A stretch of 64,000 bases of DNA from UBA1351 sp964627665 (GTDB lineage Bacteria > Bacillota > Clostridia > Lachnospirales > Vallitaleaceae): assembly GCA_964627665.1 (NCBI GenBank), contig CAZVKG010000007.1, positions 1 to 64,000 on the forward strand, read 5' to 3'. Position numbers and translations under genes: made by a program. Numbering within the stretch: the first letter of the stretch is position 1; every line of letters begins with the position of its first letter. This document shows, one piece after another, positions 25,682 through 34,441 of this stretch. The notes under the pieces were generated by a model. It saw only the letters and a list, made by a program, of their open reading frames with translations, searched no databases and was not told where the DNA came from.

Positions 25682-27222
25682 GCCTTTGCCTCCTGTTTAT
25701 TAATTACATGCTTCATGATTTTTTCTTGAGTTGCCTCACCTTTCATGAGTTCTCCGGTTAACTTTCCTTCACTCATGACATAGATTCGGTCACAAATACC
25801 TAAAATCTCAGGCATTTCTGATGAAATAACAATAACACTTTTACCATCGTCTACAAGTTGATTAATAATGGTATAAATCTCGTATTTGGCTCCTACATCG
25901 ATTCCTCGTGTCGGTTCATCCAAAATAAGTATATCCGGTTTTGTATTAATCCATTTACTAAGTACAACTTTTTGTTGATTTCCACCGGAAAGATTCTTTG
26001 CTTTTTGTGTAATTCCGGATGATTTAATATTCATTTTTTTACGGTATTCTTCACCCACAGTTATTTCTTTTCGATTATTTACTACGTTGTTTTTTGAAAT
26101 TGCTTTTAAGTTTGCTAAAGAAATATTTGTTTTCAAATCTTCATCTAATATTAGGCCAAGGCTTTTACGATCTTCTGTTACATAAGCAAATCCAGCTTTT
26201 ATTGCATCACTCACGGAATGAAGATGAAGTTCTTTACCTTCTTTAATGATTGTTCCTGTAACATTTTTCCCATAGGCTTTTCCAAAAAGACTCATGGCCA
26301 GTTCCGTTCTTCCTGCTCCCATTAAACCTGCAAGACCTAATACCTCTCCACGATTTAAGTGAAAATCAATATTTTTAATCACTTGTCGATCTTCATGTTC
26401 CGGATGATAAACGCTCCAGTTTTTCACTTCAAGAACTTTTTCACCGGTATTACTCTCATGAATTGGAAATCGATTGGTCAATTCACGTCCAACCATACCT
26501 TTGATAATTCGGTCTTCCGAGATTCCTTCTTCTTCAACAGAAATTGTTTCAATGGTTTGACCATCACGTAAAATTGTTACACTATCTGCAATTTTTTCAA
26601 CTTCATTTAATTTATGTGAGATTAAGATGGATGTAATTCCATGTTCTTTCAACTCTAATATTAAGTCTAACAGGTTTTCACTGTCATCTTCATTTAACGC
26701 TGCTGTCGGTTCATCAAGAATGAGTAACTCCACACGCTTTGATAATGCTTTTGCTATTTCTACAAGCTGTTGCTTGCCGACTCCAATTTGTGTAATTAAT
26801 GTTTTGGGAGATTCTTTTAATTTAACGCGTTTCAAAAGTTCACTAGTTTTTGACGCTGTCGCCTTCCAATCGATAATACCTTTACTGGCTTGCTCATTGC
26901 CTAAAAATATATTTTCTGCAATAGATAAATAAGGGATTAATGCTAACTCTTGATGAATAATAACAATTCCTTTTTTTTCACTTTCCTTAATATCTCTAAA
27001 TTGACATACTTCACCATTGTAAACAATGTCACCTTCGTAAGTTCCAAATTCATGAACACCGCTTAAGACCTTCATCAATGTTGATTTTCCCGCACCATTT
27101 TCTCCAACGAGCGCGTGTATTTCACCTTTTTTTACTGAAAAATTAACATCATCAAGGGCTTTGACACCAGGGAAGGTTTTTGTAATGTGCTTCATTTCCA
27201 AAATATGATCTGACATACTCAT
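25678..27222 (-). CDS. mmsA: Multiple-monosaccharide ABC transporter ATP-binding protein
   Basis: 514 residues with two ABC ATPase halves. The first has Walker A GENGAGKST, signature IGVGKQQLVEIAKAL and Walker B LLILDEPTAAL; the second has a degenerate Walker A (GLMGAGRTEL), signature LSGGNQQKV and ILDEPTRGID. This is the standard layout of RbsA/XylG/MmsA sugar ATPases. It energises import with MmsB and ChvE. It follows chvE after 89 bp that contain a hairpin, and overlaps mmsB by 4 bp. Confidence 0.95.
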   Translation of the reverse strand: MSMSDHILEMKHITKTFPGVKALDDVNFSVKKGEIHALVGENGAGKSTLMKVLSGVHEFGTYEGDIVYNGEVCQFRDIKESEKKGIVIIHQELALIPYLSIAENIFLGNEQASKGIIDWKATASKTSELLKRVKLKESPKTLITQIGVGKQQLVEIAKALSKRVELLILDEPTAALNEDDSENLLDLILELKEHGITSILISHKLNEVEKIADSVTILRDGQTIETISVEEEGISEDRIIKGMVGRELTNRFPIHESNTGEKVLEVKNWSVYHPEHEDRQVIKNIDFHLNRGEVLGLAGLMGAGRTELAMSLFGKAYGKNVTGTIIKEGKELHLHSVSDAIKAGFAYVTEDRKSLGLILDEDLKTNISLANLKAISKNNVVNNRKEITVGEEYRKKMNIKSSGITQKAKNLSGGNQQKVVLSKWINTKPDILILDEPTRGIDVGAKYEIYTIINQLVDDGKSVIVISSEMPEILGICDRIYVMSEGKLTGELMKGEATQEKIMKHVINKQEAKA

Positions 27223-27264
27223 GCTCCTTCGCTTGGGAAATTCCCATCATATTGTTGTGATGAT

Positions 27265-27290
27265 ATAAGGGCAGCATACGCCACCCTTAT
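27265..27290 (-). other. Intercistronic hairpin between chvE and mmsA
   Basis: ATAAGGG (27265-27271) pairs with CCCTTAT (27284-27290) in the 89-bp chvE-mmsA gap. No T-run follows on the minus strand, so it is more likely an mRNA-stabilising structure giving excess ChvE over the membrane proteins than a terminator. Confidence 0.5.
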
Positions 27291-27311
27291 AATTTGTTTT
27301 ACTTGCTATAT

Positions 27312-28379
27312 TTATTCACCTGTTATTTCACTTTTTTCGTAGTATCCACTACCCACAAGAATATCTTCCCAGTTACTTGCATCAACGGATACCGGCTCAA
27401 GTAAGTATGAAGGAACGACTTTAACACCATTGTCATACGTTGTTGTATCATTTACAGGAGCTTCTTGATCTTTAAGAATAGCGTCGGCCATTTCAACAGC
27501 TTTTTTCGCTAATTCACGTGTATCTTTAAATACTGTTTGTGTTTGTTCGCCGGCTAAGATAGATTTTACTGAAGCTAATTCAGCATCTTGACCTGTAACA
27601 ATTGGAAGCGGATTATTACCGGAACCATATCCTACACCTTTAAGTGAAGATAGGATACCGATTGAAATACCGTCATATGGTGATAAGACTGCATCAAGAC
27701 GTTCATTTGTATAGTTGGCGCTTAATAAGTTATCCATACGCGTTTGTGCTAAAGCACCGTCCCAACGAAGTGTTGCCACTTGCTGTACGTCTGTTTGTCC
27801 TGATTTAACAACAAGTTTACCTTCATCGATATATGGTTGCAAGACACTCATTGCACCATCAAAGAAGAAATATGCATTGTTATCATCTGGTGAGCCTGCA
27901 AATAATTCAATGTTAAAAGGACCTGCTTGATTTTCAAGATCGAGTGAATCAACGATATATGAACCTTGTTGTACACCAACTTTGAAGTTGTCAAATGTTG
28001 CATAATAGGTTACATGTTCCGTGTTACGAATAAGACGGTCATAAGCAACGACCTGAATACCTTCGTCAGCCGCTTTACTTAATACATCAGTTAAAGATTC
28101 GCCGTCGATAGATGCAACAACCATAACTTTAACGCCTTTTGTAATCATGTTTTCAATTTGTGCTACTTGGTTTTCAACAACGTCTTCTGCATATTGTAAG
28201 TCTGTTGTGTAACCTAAAGCTTCAAATTCTTTAACCATGTTATCTCCATCAGCAACCCAACGTTCTGATGATTTTGTCGGCATCGCAATACCTACATCGA
28301 CGCCTCCGCCTTGACTACCACACCCCACACTACCTAAAACAAGAACTGCAACAATGAGTAATGTTAATAATTTTTTCAT
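27312..28379 (-). CDS. chvE: Multiple-monosaccharide-binding lipoprotein ChvE
   Basis: 355 residues; signal peptide with lipobox LGSVGC (Cys about 20), then a Peripla_BP_4 domain. Family motifs IAMPTKSSERW, VVAYDRLI and GQDAELASVK are plain. It binds aldose monosaccharides outside the membrane and delivers them to MmsAB. First gene of chvE-mmsA-mmsB. A perfect TATAAT (minus strand, 28412-28417) lies upstream but without a good -35 box, fitting activation by the YesN-like regulator of the downstream cluster. A close paralogue without transporter genes is at 56485-57552. Confidence 0.95.
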   Translation of the reverse strand: MKKLLTLLIVAVLVLGSVGCGSQGGGVDVGIAMPTKSSERWVADGDNMVKEFEALGYTTDLQYAEDVVENQVAQIENMITKGVKVMVVASIDGESLTDVLSKAADEGIQVVAYDRLIRNTEHVTYYATFDNFKVGVQQGSYIVDSLDLENQAGPFNIELFAGSPDDNNAYFFFDGAMSVLQPYIDEGKLVVKSGQTDVQQVATLRWDGALAQTRMDNLLSANYTNERLDAVLSPYDGISIGILSSLKGVGYGSGNNPLPIVTGQDAELASVKSILAGEQTQTVFKDTRELAKKAVEMADAILKDQEAPVNDTTTYDNGVKVVPSYLLEPVSVDASNWEDILVGSGYYEKSEITGE

Positions 28380-28411
28380 ATTTTGCTCCTTTCAAATCTT
28401 GATATGAACTC

Positions 28412-28417
28412 ATTATA
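28412..28417 (-). promoter_or_regulatory. -10 box of the chvE operon promoter
   Basis: TATAAT on the minus strand 33 bp before the chvE ATG. The -35 region (around 28435-28440) reads AATACA, far from consensus, which suggests an activator-dependent promoter. The stretch TACG-6-CGTA just upstream is a short dyad. Confidence 0.45.
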
Positions 28418-28482
28418 CGTATTATCGTAGTATTTGTATTTACAGGAATCGGGAAAAATTTATAAAATGATGTCATTTTTCC

Positions 28483-28511
28483 TTGACTTTTATTGAGAAT
28501 GATTATAAAAT
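28483..28511 (+). promoter_or_regulatory. Fur-controlled promoter of the iron-siderophore operon
   Basis: TTGACT (28483-28488) and TAAAAT (28506-28511) are 17 bp apart. Between them TGAGAATGATTATAA (28494-28508) matches the 7-1-7 Fur box TGATAATnATTATCA at all but two positions. Fur bound with iron would cover the promoter. Confidence 0.75.
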
Positions 28512-28556
28512 TCATTTAGAAATTATAAAACCATTTCAAGACAAGGAGATTATATT

Positions 28557-29600
28557 ATGTATTTACAAAAAAAGATTATTTTTATATTTTCTATATTAAC
28601 TCTCACATTATTGATTACCGGATGTGCGACTAGGCCTGAGATTTCAACAGAGTCCGCTTCCGGCAGTTCATCTGAAACAAAAGATTCTAACTATCCACTA
28701 GCCATTACACATGCACTTGGTGAAACGGTGATTGAATCTAAGCCTGAGCGCATTGCAACCATTTCATGGGGAAATCAAGATACACCTTTAGCCCTTGGTG
28801 TCCTTCCTGTGGGTGTCTCTACTGCAAATTACGGTGTAACCGATGGTAGCGGACTATTGCCTTGGACTAAGGAAGCTTTTGAAAATCTAGGTGTTACGGA
28901 TCCACTTTTATTTGACGATGTTACTGGATTAGATTTTGAAGCCATTAGCGATGTGCAACCGGATGTTATCCTAGCTGCCTATTCAGGACTTACTCAAGAA
29001 GAATATCATTTGCTCAGTGAGATTGCACCTGTTGTTGCCTATCCAACCGCACCTTGGCAAACATTTTGGCGTGATCAAATTATCTATGATGCCATGGGTA
29101 TGGGAATGGAAGCTGAGGGAAAAGCTCTCGTTTCTGACCTAGAACAACTTATCGAAGAAAAAACAGCGACGTATCCAGAACTTAACGGGATCAAAGCCGC
29201 TTTCTTCTATTTTAATCCAACGGATCTTGGAAAATTTTATGTCTATCTTCCTTCGGATCCTCGTGCAGCATATCTTCTCGACCTAGGCATGGAATTTCCG
29301 GATAGTGTGAATGCCTTGACTGAAGATTCATCTAGCTTTGCCATTGAGTTGAGTGCAGAAAATGTTGACCGTCTTGATGATATCGATTTAATCATTACTT
29401 ATGGCACGGATGGATTACTTGAATCATTACAAAATGACCCTTTAATCGGTACACTACCTGCAGTTCAAAACGGTTCAGTTGCTATCATTGAAGATGCTAC
29501 ACCCCTTGCTGCTTCGGGTACGCCAAGTGCTCTATCCATTCCGGCAACCATCGATGAATATTTAGCAATCCTTGCAGAAGCGGTGAACACAGACCAATGA
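28557..29600 (+). CDS. Iron-siderophore ABC transporter substrate-binding lipoprotein
   Basis: 347 residues; signal peptide with lipobox LLITGC (Cys about 23), a Ser/Glu-rich linker, then a Peripla_BP_2 (FepB/FhuD-like) domain with HALGETVIESKPERI and DVQPDVILAAYSGLT. It captures ferric siderophore outside the membrane. First gene of a four-gene operon; stop overlaps the next start by 4 bp (ATGA). AAGGAG ribosome site precedes the ATG. The Fur box upstream fits an iron role; the specific siderophore cannot be read. Confidence 0.92.
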   Translation: MYLQKKIIFIFSILTLTLLITGCATRPEISTESASGSSSETKDSNYPLAITHALGETVIESKPERIATISWGNQDTPLALGVLPVGVSTANYGVTDGSGLLPWTKEAFENLGVTDPLLFDDVTGLDFEAISDVQPDVILAAYSGLTQEEYHLLSEIAPVVAYPTAPWQTFWRDQIIYDAMGMGMEAEGKALVSDLEQLIEEKTATYPELNGIKAAFFYFNPTDLGKFYVYLPSDPRAAYLLDLGMEFPDSVNALTEDSSSFAIELSAENVDRLDDIDLIITYGTDGLLESLQNDPLIGTLPAVQNGSVAIIEDATPLAASGTPSALSIPATIDEYLAILAEAVNTDQ

Positions 29601-30595
29601 AGAAAATAAATCCTCTTTTGCTTATTGTACTCAGCATAATAGGGTTAAGCATCAGTATACTTGCGTCTCTCGCTTTTGGAGCACGACACATTGGCTTTCT
29701 TGAAGTTATTCAATCACTGGTATATAACCAAGGAGAAACACTCAATCAGATTGTCGTACATGAACGTATTCCACGGACCTTGTTTGGAATTGTCGCCGGA
29801 GCTTCCCTTGGAATATCCGGCGCACTCATGCAAGCCATCACCCGAAATCCCATAGCGGATCCAAGTATCCTTGGTGTTAATACCGGCGCATCCCTTTTTG
29901 TGGTTGCCGGTATTGCCTTTTTTAATATTGGTCGTCCGATTGAATATATTGGATTAGCATTACTCGGTTCAAGTATTGTTGCCCTTTTTGTATTTGGTAT
30001 AAGCTCTTTAGGCAGATCCGGTAGCACCCCCATCAAGTTAGCATTAGCCGGTGCTGCTACAAGTGCAGCATTATCATCCATAATCAGCGCCATCGTATTA
30101 CCTCGAACGGATTCAATGACAAACTTTCGTTTCTGGCAAGTCGGTAGTATCAGCGGTGCCACATGGGAGGGAATGCTTACTGTCCTTCCCTTTTTGTTGA
30201 TTGGTTTACTCATTGGCCTCTTCTCATCCTCAACACTTGATGCACTTGCACTGGGTGATGAATTAGCCATAGGACTAGGCGTCCGGACCGGTATTGTCCG
30301 ACTCTTAAGCACCGGAGCCGGTGTTATCCTCTGCGGTGCCACAACCGCCATTGCCGGTCCAATCGGTTTCGTCGGATTGATGGTGCCTCATTCTGTCCGT
30401 TTACTCCTTGGCCCAAGTATGAAGCGACTCATTCCCATGTCTGCAGTTTTTGGAGCTATTTTGCTCTTATTCGCTGATGTCATTGGTCGTCTCATCGGTT
30501 CTCCAAGCGAACTAGAATCCGGAATTGTGACGGCATTTATTGGAGCGCCTATTCTTATTCTTATCGCAATGAAAGCGAAGGTGAAATCTTTATGA
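29597..30595 (+). CDS. Iron-siderophore ABC transporter permease (FecCD family)
   Basis: 332 residues with about nine to ten membrane helices of the FecCD family. Conserved RIPRTLFGIVAGASLGISGALMQ region near 55-75, NPIADPSILGVN, and the coupling region PIGFVGLMVPHSVR near 254-267. Forms the channel with the next permease. Overlaps its neighbours by 4 bp on both sides, so translation is coupled. Confidence 0.94.
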   Translation: MKKINPLLLIVLSIIGLSISILASLAFGARHIGFLEVIQSLVYNQGETLNQIVVHERIPRTLFGIVAGASLGISGALMQAITRNPIADPSILGVNTGASLFVVAGIAFFNIGRPIEYIGLALLGSSIVALFVFGISSLGRSGSTPIKLALAGAATSAALSSIISAIVLPRTDSMTNFRFWQVGSISGATWEGMLTVLPFLLIGLLIGLFSSSTLDALALGDELAIGLGVRTGIVRLLSTGAGVILCGATTAIAGPIGFVGLMVPHSVRLLLGPSMKRLIPMSAVFGAILLLFADVIGRLIGSPSELESGIVTAFIGAPILILIAMKAKVKSL

Positions 30596-31620
30596 GCGAT
30601 TTAATGACAACTACACTTCTTATGGGATTTCGTCGACGTCGATTTCGATGGGCTTTTTTGACAAGTATACTTATCCTCACCGTTCTTGTATTATCGTGTA
30701 TGGCTTTAGTCCTCGGCAACACAATCTACCCATTATCAACTGTTATAAGTGTTATAGGGGGCGAATCAATACAAGGAGCAACATTTGCTATTTATACATT
30801 GCGTCTACCTCGAATGCTTACCGGTCTCTTTGTTGGCCTTGCTTTCGGCATTGCCGGAAGCACCTTTCAGAACCTATTACGTAATCCCCTAGCAAGCCCT
30901 GATATTATTGGTATAACTTCCGGTTCAAGTATTGCAGCTGTTTTTTGTATTCTTATTCTTGGCCTTAGTGGTCCCCTTGTATCTATTGCAGCTGTAATAT
31001 CCGGTCTTTTCGTCGCTTTAATAATCTACCTATTGTCTCGCAGTGGTGGATTTTCGGGTGGAAAACTAATCCTCATAGGAATCGGTATCCAAGCAATGAT
31101 TCAATCTGCCATATCTTACCTGATTCTTCGTTCGAATCAAAATGATATTCCAAGTGCGCTTCGTTGGCTAAGTGGCAGCTTAAATGGGGTACGCTTATCT
31201 GCACTTCCCGGATTAGTGAGTGTTGTTCTTATTTTTTCTAGTCTGATTATTCTCTTAGGACGACACTTACGAATTCTTGAACTGAGTGAGCAAACTGCAA
31301 CAAGCCTTGGTGTGCGCATTGATTTGATTCGTTTACTTTTAGTTTTATCCGGTGTTTTTTTGATTGCATATGCCACCGCAGTCACCGGTCCCATTGCTTT
31401 TGTTTCTTTTTTATCCGGTCCCATTGCCAAAAAATGGGTTGGCCGTGGATTGCCAAGTGAATTCCCAGCAGGACTTATTGGTGCTATTTTGGTACTCGGA
31501 TCCGATTTAATCGGGCAGTATGCTTTTTCAACACGATTTCCTGTTGGTGTTATTACCGGTATTCTTGGCTCCCCCTATTTATTGTACTTAATCATTCGTA
31601 TGAATCGACAAGGAGGTTAA
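30592..31620 (+). CDS. Iron-siderophore ABC transporter permease (FecCD family, second subunit)
   Basis: 342 residues, same family as the preceding gene: RLPRMLTGLFVGLAFGIAG near 66-84, NPLASPDIIGITSGSS, and PIAFVSFLSGPIAK near 268-281. A longer cytosolic N-terminus than the first subunit. FecC/FecD-type pairs form heterodimeric permeases. The ATPase gene starts 2 bp after its stop, with GGAGG inside this gene's last codons. Confidence 0.94.
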   Translation: MSDLMTTTLLMGFRRRRFRWAFLTSILILTVLVLSCMALVLGNTIYPLSTVISVIGGESIQGATFAIYTLRLPRMLTGLFVGLAFGIAGSTFQNLLRNPLASPDIIGITSGSSIAAVFCILILGLSGPLVSIAAVISGLFVALIIYLLSRSGGFSGGKLILIGIGIQAMIQSAISYLILRSNQNDIPSALRWLSGSLNGVRLSALPGLVSVVLIFSSLIILLGRHLRILELSEQTATSLGVRIDLIRLLLVLSGVFLIAYATAVTGPIAFVSFLSGPIAKKWVGRGLPSEFPAGLIGAILVLGSDLIGQYAFSTRFPVGVITGILGSPYLLYLIIRMNRQGG

Positions 31621-31622
31621 TT

Positions 31623-32435
31623 ATGTGTCCACACCCTTTATTAGAAAGCCATCATCTTGTATCCGGTTATGGCGATCACGTTGTTGTCAATGATGTGAGT
31701 TTATCCATTCCAAAAAATAAAATCAGTGTTATTATTGGTTCGAATGCCTGTGGCAAATCGACACTTCTAAAAACTTTGGCAAGGCTTATTAAACCTATGT
31801 CCGGAGAAATCACTTTAGACAATAAACGATTAGACCGTATTCCTTCAAAGCAATTAGCGCGTCATCTCGGACTTTTGCCTCAGTCGCCCATTGTTCCTGA
31901 AGGAATTACTGTGTCTGACTTGGTTTCACGAGGACGGTTTCCATACCAGTCTTTATTTAAAGGATTGTCTGCCAAAGATTATGAGGCAATCGAAGATGCT
32001 TTAGATATAATGGGCATCAAAAATCTAGCCAATCATCATGTTGATGAGCTGTCCGGAGGACAACGTCAACGTGTTTGGATTGCCATGGCCTTAGCACAAG
32101 ATACAGACATCTTGTTTTTAGACGAGCCCACAACCTATCTTGATATTACTTATCAGATTGAAATATTAGACCTTTTGACCGATCTTAATAGACGTCGTAA
32201 AACCACCATTGTTATGGTTTTACACGATATTAATTTAACGGCACGTTATGCAGATTATATTTTTGCTATTAAACAAGGAAAATTAATCCGTGAAGGGAGT
32301 CCTTCTCAGATTATTAGTGAAGAATTCATTGAATCCGTCTTTGGATTAGAGTGTAAAGTCATACGTGACCCTGTATCAAATACGCCCTTTATCGTTCCTA
32401 AAGGGCGCCATCATGTTTTAGAAGCCTGCTCCTAA
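31623..32435 (+). CDS. Iron-siderophore ABC transporter ATP-binding protein
   Basis: 270 residues of the FepC/FecE family. Walker A is altered slightly but functional (IGSNACGKSTLLK), Q-loop LGLLPQSP, signature LSGGQRQRVWIAMAL, Walker B ILFLDEPTTYLD and switch His in VLHDINL. Powers uptake through the two FecCD permeases. Last gene of the operon; its end forms half of a hairpin terminator shared with the convergent esterase gene. Confidence 0.95.
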   Translation: MCPHPLLESHHLVSGYGDHVVVNDVSLSIPKNKISVIIGSNACGKSTLLKTLARLIKPMSGEITLDNKRLDRIPSKQLARHLGLLPQSPIVPEGITVSDLVSRGRFPYQSLFKGLSAKDYEAIEDALDIMGIKNLANHHVDELSGGQRQRVWIAMALAQDTDILFLDEPTTYLDITYQIEILDLLTDLNRRRKTTIVMVLHDINLTARYADYIFAIKQGKLIREGSPSQIISEEFIESVFGLECKVIRDPVSNTPFIVPKGRHHVLEACS

Positions 32436-32447
32436 TCGCGCAGGCTT
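32422..32447. terminator. Bidirectional terminator between the iron operon and esterase gene
   Basis: AAGCCTGC (32422-32429) pairs with GCAGGCTT (32440-32447), followed by TTT on the plus strand. It overlaps the last codons of both converging genes, whose stops overlap by 4 bp at 32432-32435. Confidence 0.75.
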
Positions 32448-33226
32448 TTAATCCAATACATAAATTTTAAAACTTCTTGGTCCCAAAAGGCCCACTCATG
32501 AGCTCCCGGACCTTCATAATATTTATAGTCTAGGTTAAGCGCATCTAGTTGTTTACAAAAAATAGCCGTGCTTTCCAATATAAAGTCATCCGTCCCACAA
32601 CTGAGATACATGTTGGGACGTTCTCTTTTTTTAGCCACTAGGTCCGATGCTAACCATAGTAAGTCCTCCGGACCGCCTACAACATGATGAACATCATCAA
32701 ATACTAACCGAATGTCTGCTTCTAGCCGTTTCAACCACGCTTCTGCATCATCTGCAATCGGTTCAGCCGCTGTTTGGGCCATTAACAAGGCACCTGAAAA
32801 GGAACCGATAATACTATATCGGTCCGGATAGGTCATGCCAATCTTCACTGCGCCATAACCACCCATCGAGAGCCCGGCTATAAATGTGTACTTTGGGTCC
32901 TGTGTAATCGGGAACCATTTATTAAGATACTTAGGAATTTCTTCCGTAATTTGTGTAAAATAAGGGTCTCCATAAGCCATATCTGTATAAAAGGATTTTC
33001 CTCCTTCAGGCATAACCACGGCAAATCCCAGGTCAGCTGCATAACGTTCAATCGATGTCATTCGCGCCCACTTTGTATAATCATCCGTGTATCCATGAAG
33101 TAGATATAGGACCGGATACTTTCCTTCTTCATCATAAAACCCTCGATCTTCATCGGGTAGGATAACGTTCATCCCCATATATTTATTCATAACATCCGAT
33201 GGATAGTTGACTTGAAATAATGACAT
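32432..33226 (-). CDS. Esterase family alpha/beta hydrolase
   Basis: 264 residues from the preferred start. Member of the esterase D/FrmB-like (Esterase, PF00756) group: VLYLLHGYTDDYTKW near 36-50, nucleophile Ser in GLSMGGYGAVK near 119-129, and catalytic His in GAHEWAFW near the end. Cytosolic, no signal peptide; may be an acetyl-ester or S-formylglutathione-type esterase, perhaps removing acetyl groups from imported sugars. An ATG at 33274 is in frame, but GGAGGAA sits just before the ATG at 33226. It lies 13 bp after the diguanylate cyclase gene, so the two share a transcript. Confidence 0.9.
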   Translation of the reverse strand: MSLFQVNYPSDVMNKYMGMNVILPDEDRGFYDEEGKYPVLYLLHGYTDDYTKWARMTSIERYAADLGFAVVMPEGGKSFYTDMAYGDPYFTQITEEIPKYLNKWFPITQDPKYTFIAGLSMGGYGAVKIGMTYPDRYSIIGSFSGALLMAQTAAEPIADDAEAWLKRLEADIRLVFDDVHHVVGGPEDLLWLASDLVAKKRERPNMYLSCGTDDFILESTAIFCKQLDALNLDYKYYEGPGAHEWAFWDQEVLKFMYWIKSLRD

Positions 33227-33239
33227 ATGTTCCTCCTTT

Positions 33240-34373
33240 TTAAACGGTAAATTCTGATTCAAATACCGCCGCATTGATCTCTTCGCTTTGTGATACTAAG
33301 TGCTTTTGTACTTTTGTTCCGTCACGGCGTGTATACTGATATGTAATTGTGTTTTTCCCTTGATGCTTTGATGTATATAATAATTGATCTGCATGGGATA
33401 GACACACCTCAATGTCACAAGGTTGATGACAGAGTACAAATCCTCCACTAAAGGAAGTAAACGCTTCAAGACTACCCAATTGATCCGATGCATGTTGAAT
33501 TCTTTTCAATAGCTCCAGCATTTTCGTTTTGGAACATCCATTATAAATGATAATAAATTCATCTCCACCATAACGTCCGACGATACCCTGTTCACCCACA
33601 ATGTCTCGTATGGTCGTTGCAGCTTTCTTTAATAACATATCTCCCATCACGTGCCCGTAGGAATCATTTACTTGTTTAAAGTTGTCTAGATCCACCATCC
33701 CGATTAATAGTTTATTCTTTTTTTGCATTCGCATTTTTTCAATTTCCCGGAAAACATACCGCCGATTATAGATTGTCGTTAATTCATCATGTAAAGTTAA
33801 ATAAGTCAATGCCTGTTTTTGCTTTCCTAATTCATCTAGTGCATATCGATAGGATTTTGCAAATGCTTTTAACATGAATGCACCTGCTATAAAAGTCAAC
33901 GGCAACTGATACATAACATCAATCATTTCCACCTTGGGATCAATAACTGCAAAGAATTGGGGATATTGATAACGCATGAAAATCATGAACATAATTACAA
34001 TTAATTCAGCCGTAAAAAATACAAACTGAGTTTTACCTTCAAAAAAATAGATGATGGCAATCATAATAAGAAAAGAATATGCAACAGTAAAAGGATTTGA
34101 AAGGGATGAATTTAGCCAACCGAGTGGCAATAATAGGAAAATAACAATAGTAAAAAAAATAATTCTCGCCGATTGGACATATCGATTATGCAAGAGCGCA
34201 TACAAAACAATACCACTCAATATCAAAGCAATCGCCCATTTTATATTGGCTTGCTTTGGATAATCGATGGCAATATTAACAAGAATAAGTGCAATGGACA
34301 TTACCATTGCACAAACAAGAATAATGGCAAATATTTGATCTTCTAACTTCAAGGACTGATACTTTTTTCTCAT
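33240..34373 (-). CDS. Membrane diguanylate cyclase (GGDEF) without I-site
   Basis: 377 residues from the preferred ATG at 34373 (GAGGAA 7 nt upstream; the ATG at 34394 has no ribosome site). About six hydrophobic segments (residues 15-190), then a GGDEF domain with GRYGGDEFIIIY. The tetrapeptide at the RxxD I-site position reads GEQG, so product feedback through that site should be missing, unlike the other two cyclases in this window. Promoter TTGATT-17-TATAAT at 34413-34441. The esterase gene is co-transcribed. Confidence 0.9.
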   Translation of the reverse strand: MRKKYQSLKLEDQIFAIILVCAMVMSIALILVNIAIDYPKQANIKWAIALILSGIVLYALLHNRYVQSARIIFFTIVIFLLLPLGWLNSSLSNPFTVAYSFLIMIAIIYFFEGKTQFVFFTAELIVIMFMIFMRYQYPQFFAVIDPKVEMIDVMYQLPLTFIAGAFMLKAFAKSYRYALDELGKQKQALTYLTLHDELTTIYNRRYVFREIEKMRMQKKNKLLIGMVDLDNFKQVNDSYGHVMGDMLLKKAATTIRDIVGEQGIVGRYGGDEFIIIYNGCSKTKMLELLKRIQHASDQLGSLEAFTSFSGGFVLCHQPCDIEVCLSHADQLLYTSKHQGKNTITYQYTRRDGTKVQKHLVSQSEEINAAVFESEFTV

Positions 34374-34412
34374 AATTTGTTCCTCTTCATCCATTAGAAT
34401 ATTTACCGTTTA

Positions 34413-34441
34413 ATTATAGCCTATATAAACAAATTAATCAA
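34413..34441 (-). promoter_or_regulatory. Promoter of the GGDEF-esterase operon
   Basis: On the minus strand TTGATT (34436-34441), 17 bp, TATAAT (34413-34418). The -35 box overlaps the last codons of the upstream GH105 gene. Confidence 0.7.

Noticed and set aside
28330..28515. 61-codon open frame between chvE and the iron operon on the minus strand
   Set aside because: It overlaps the chvE signal peptide region, the chvE promoter and the Fur site; no ribosome site.
29746..30351. 201-codon open frame on the minus strand opposite the first iron permease gene
   Set aside because: It lies fully inside a clear FecCD permease gene, has low-complexity Pro/Ser-rich sequence and no ribosome site.
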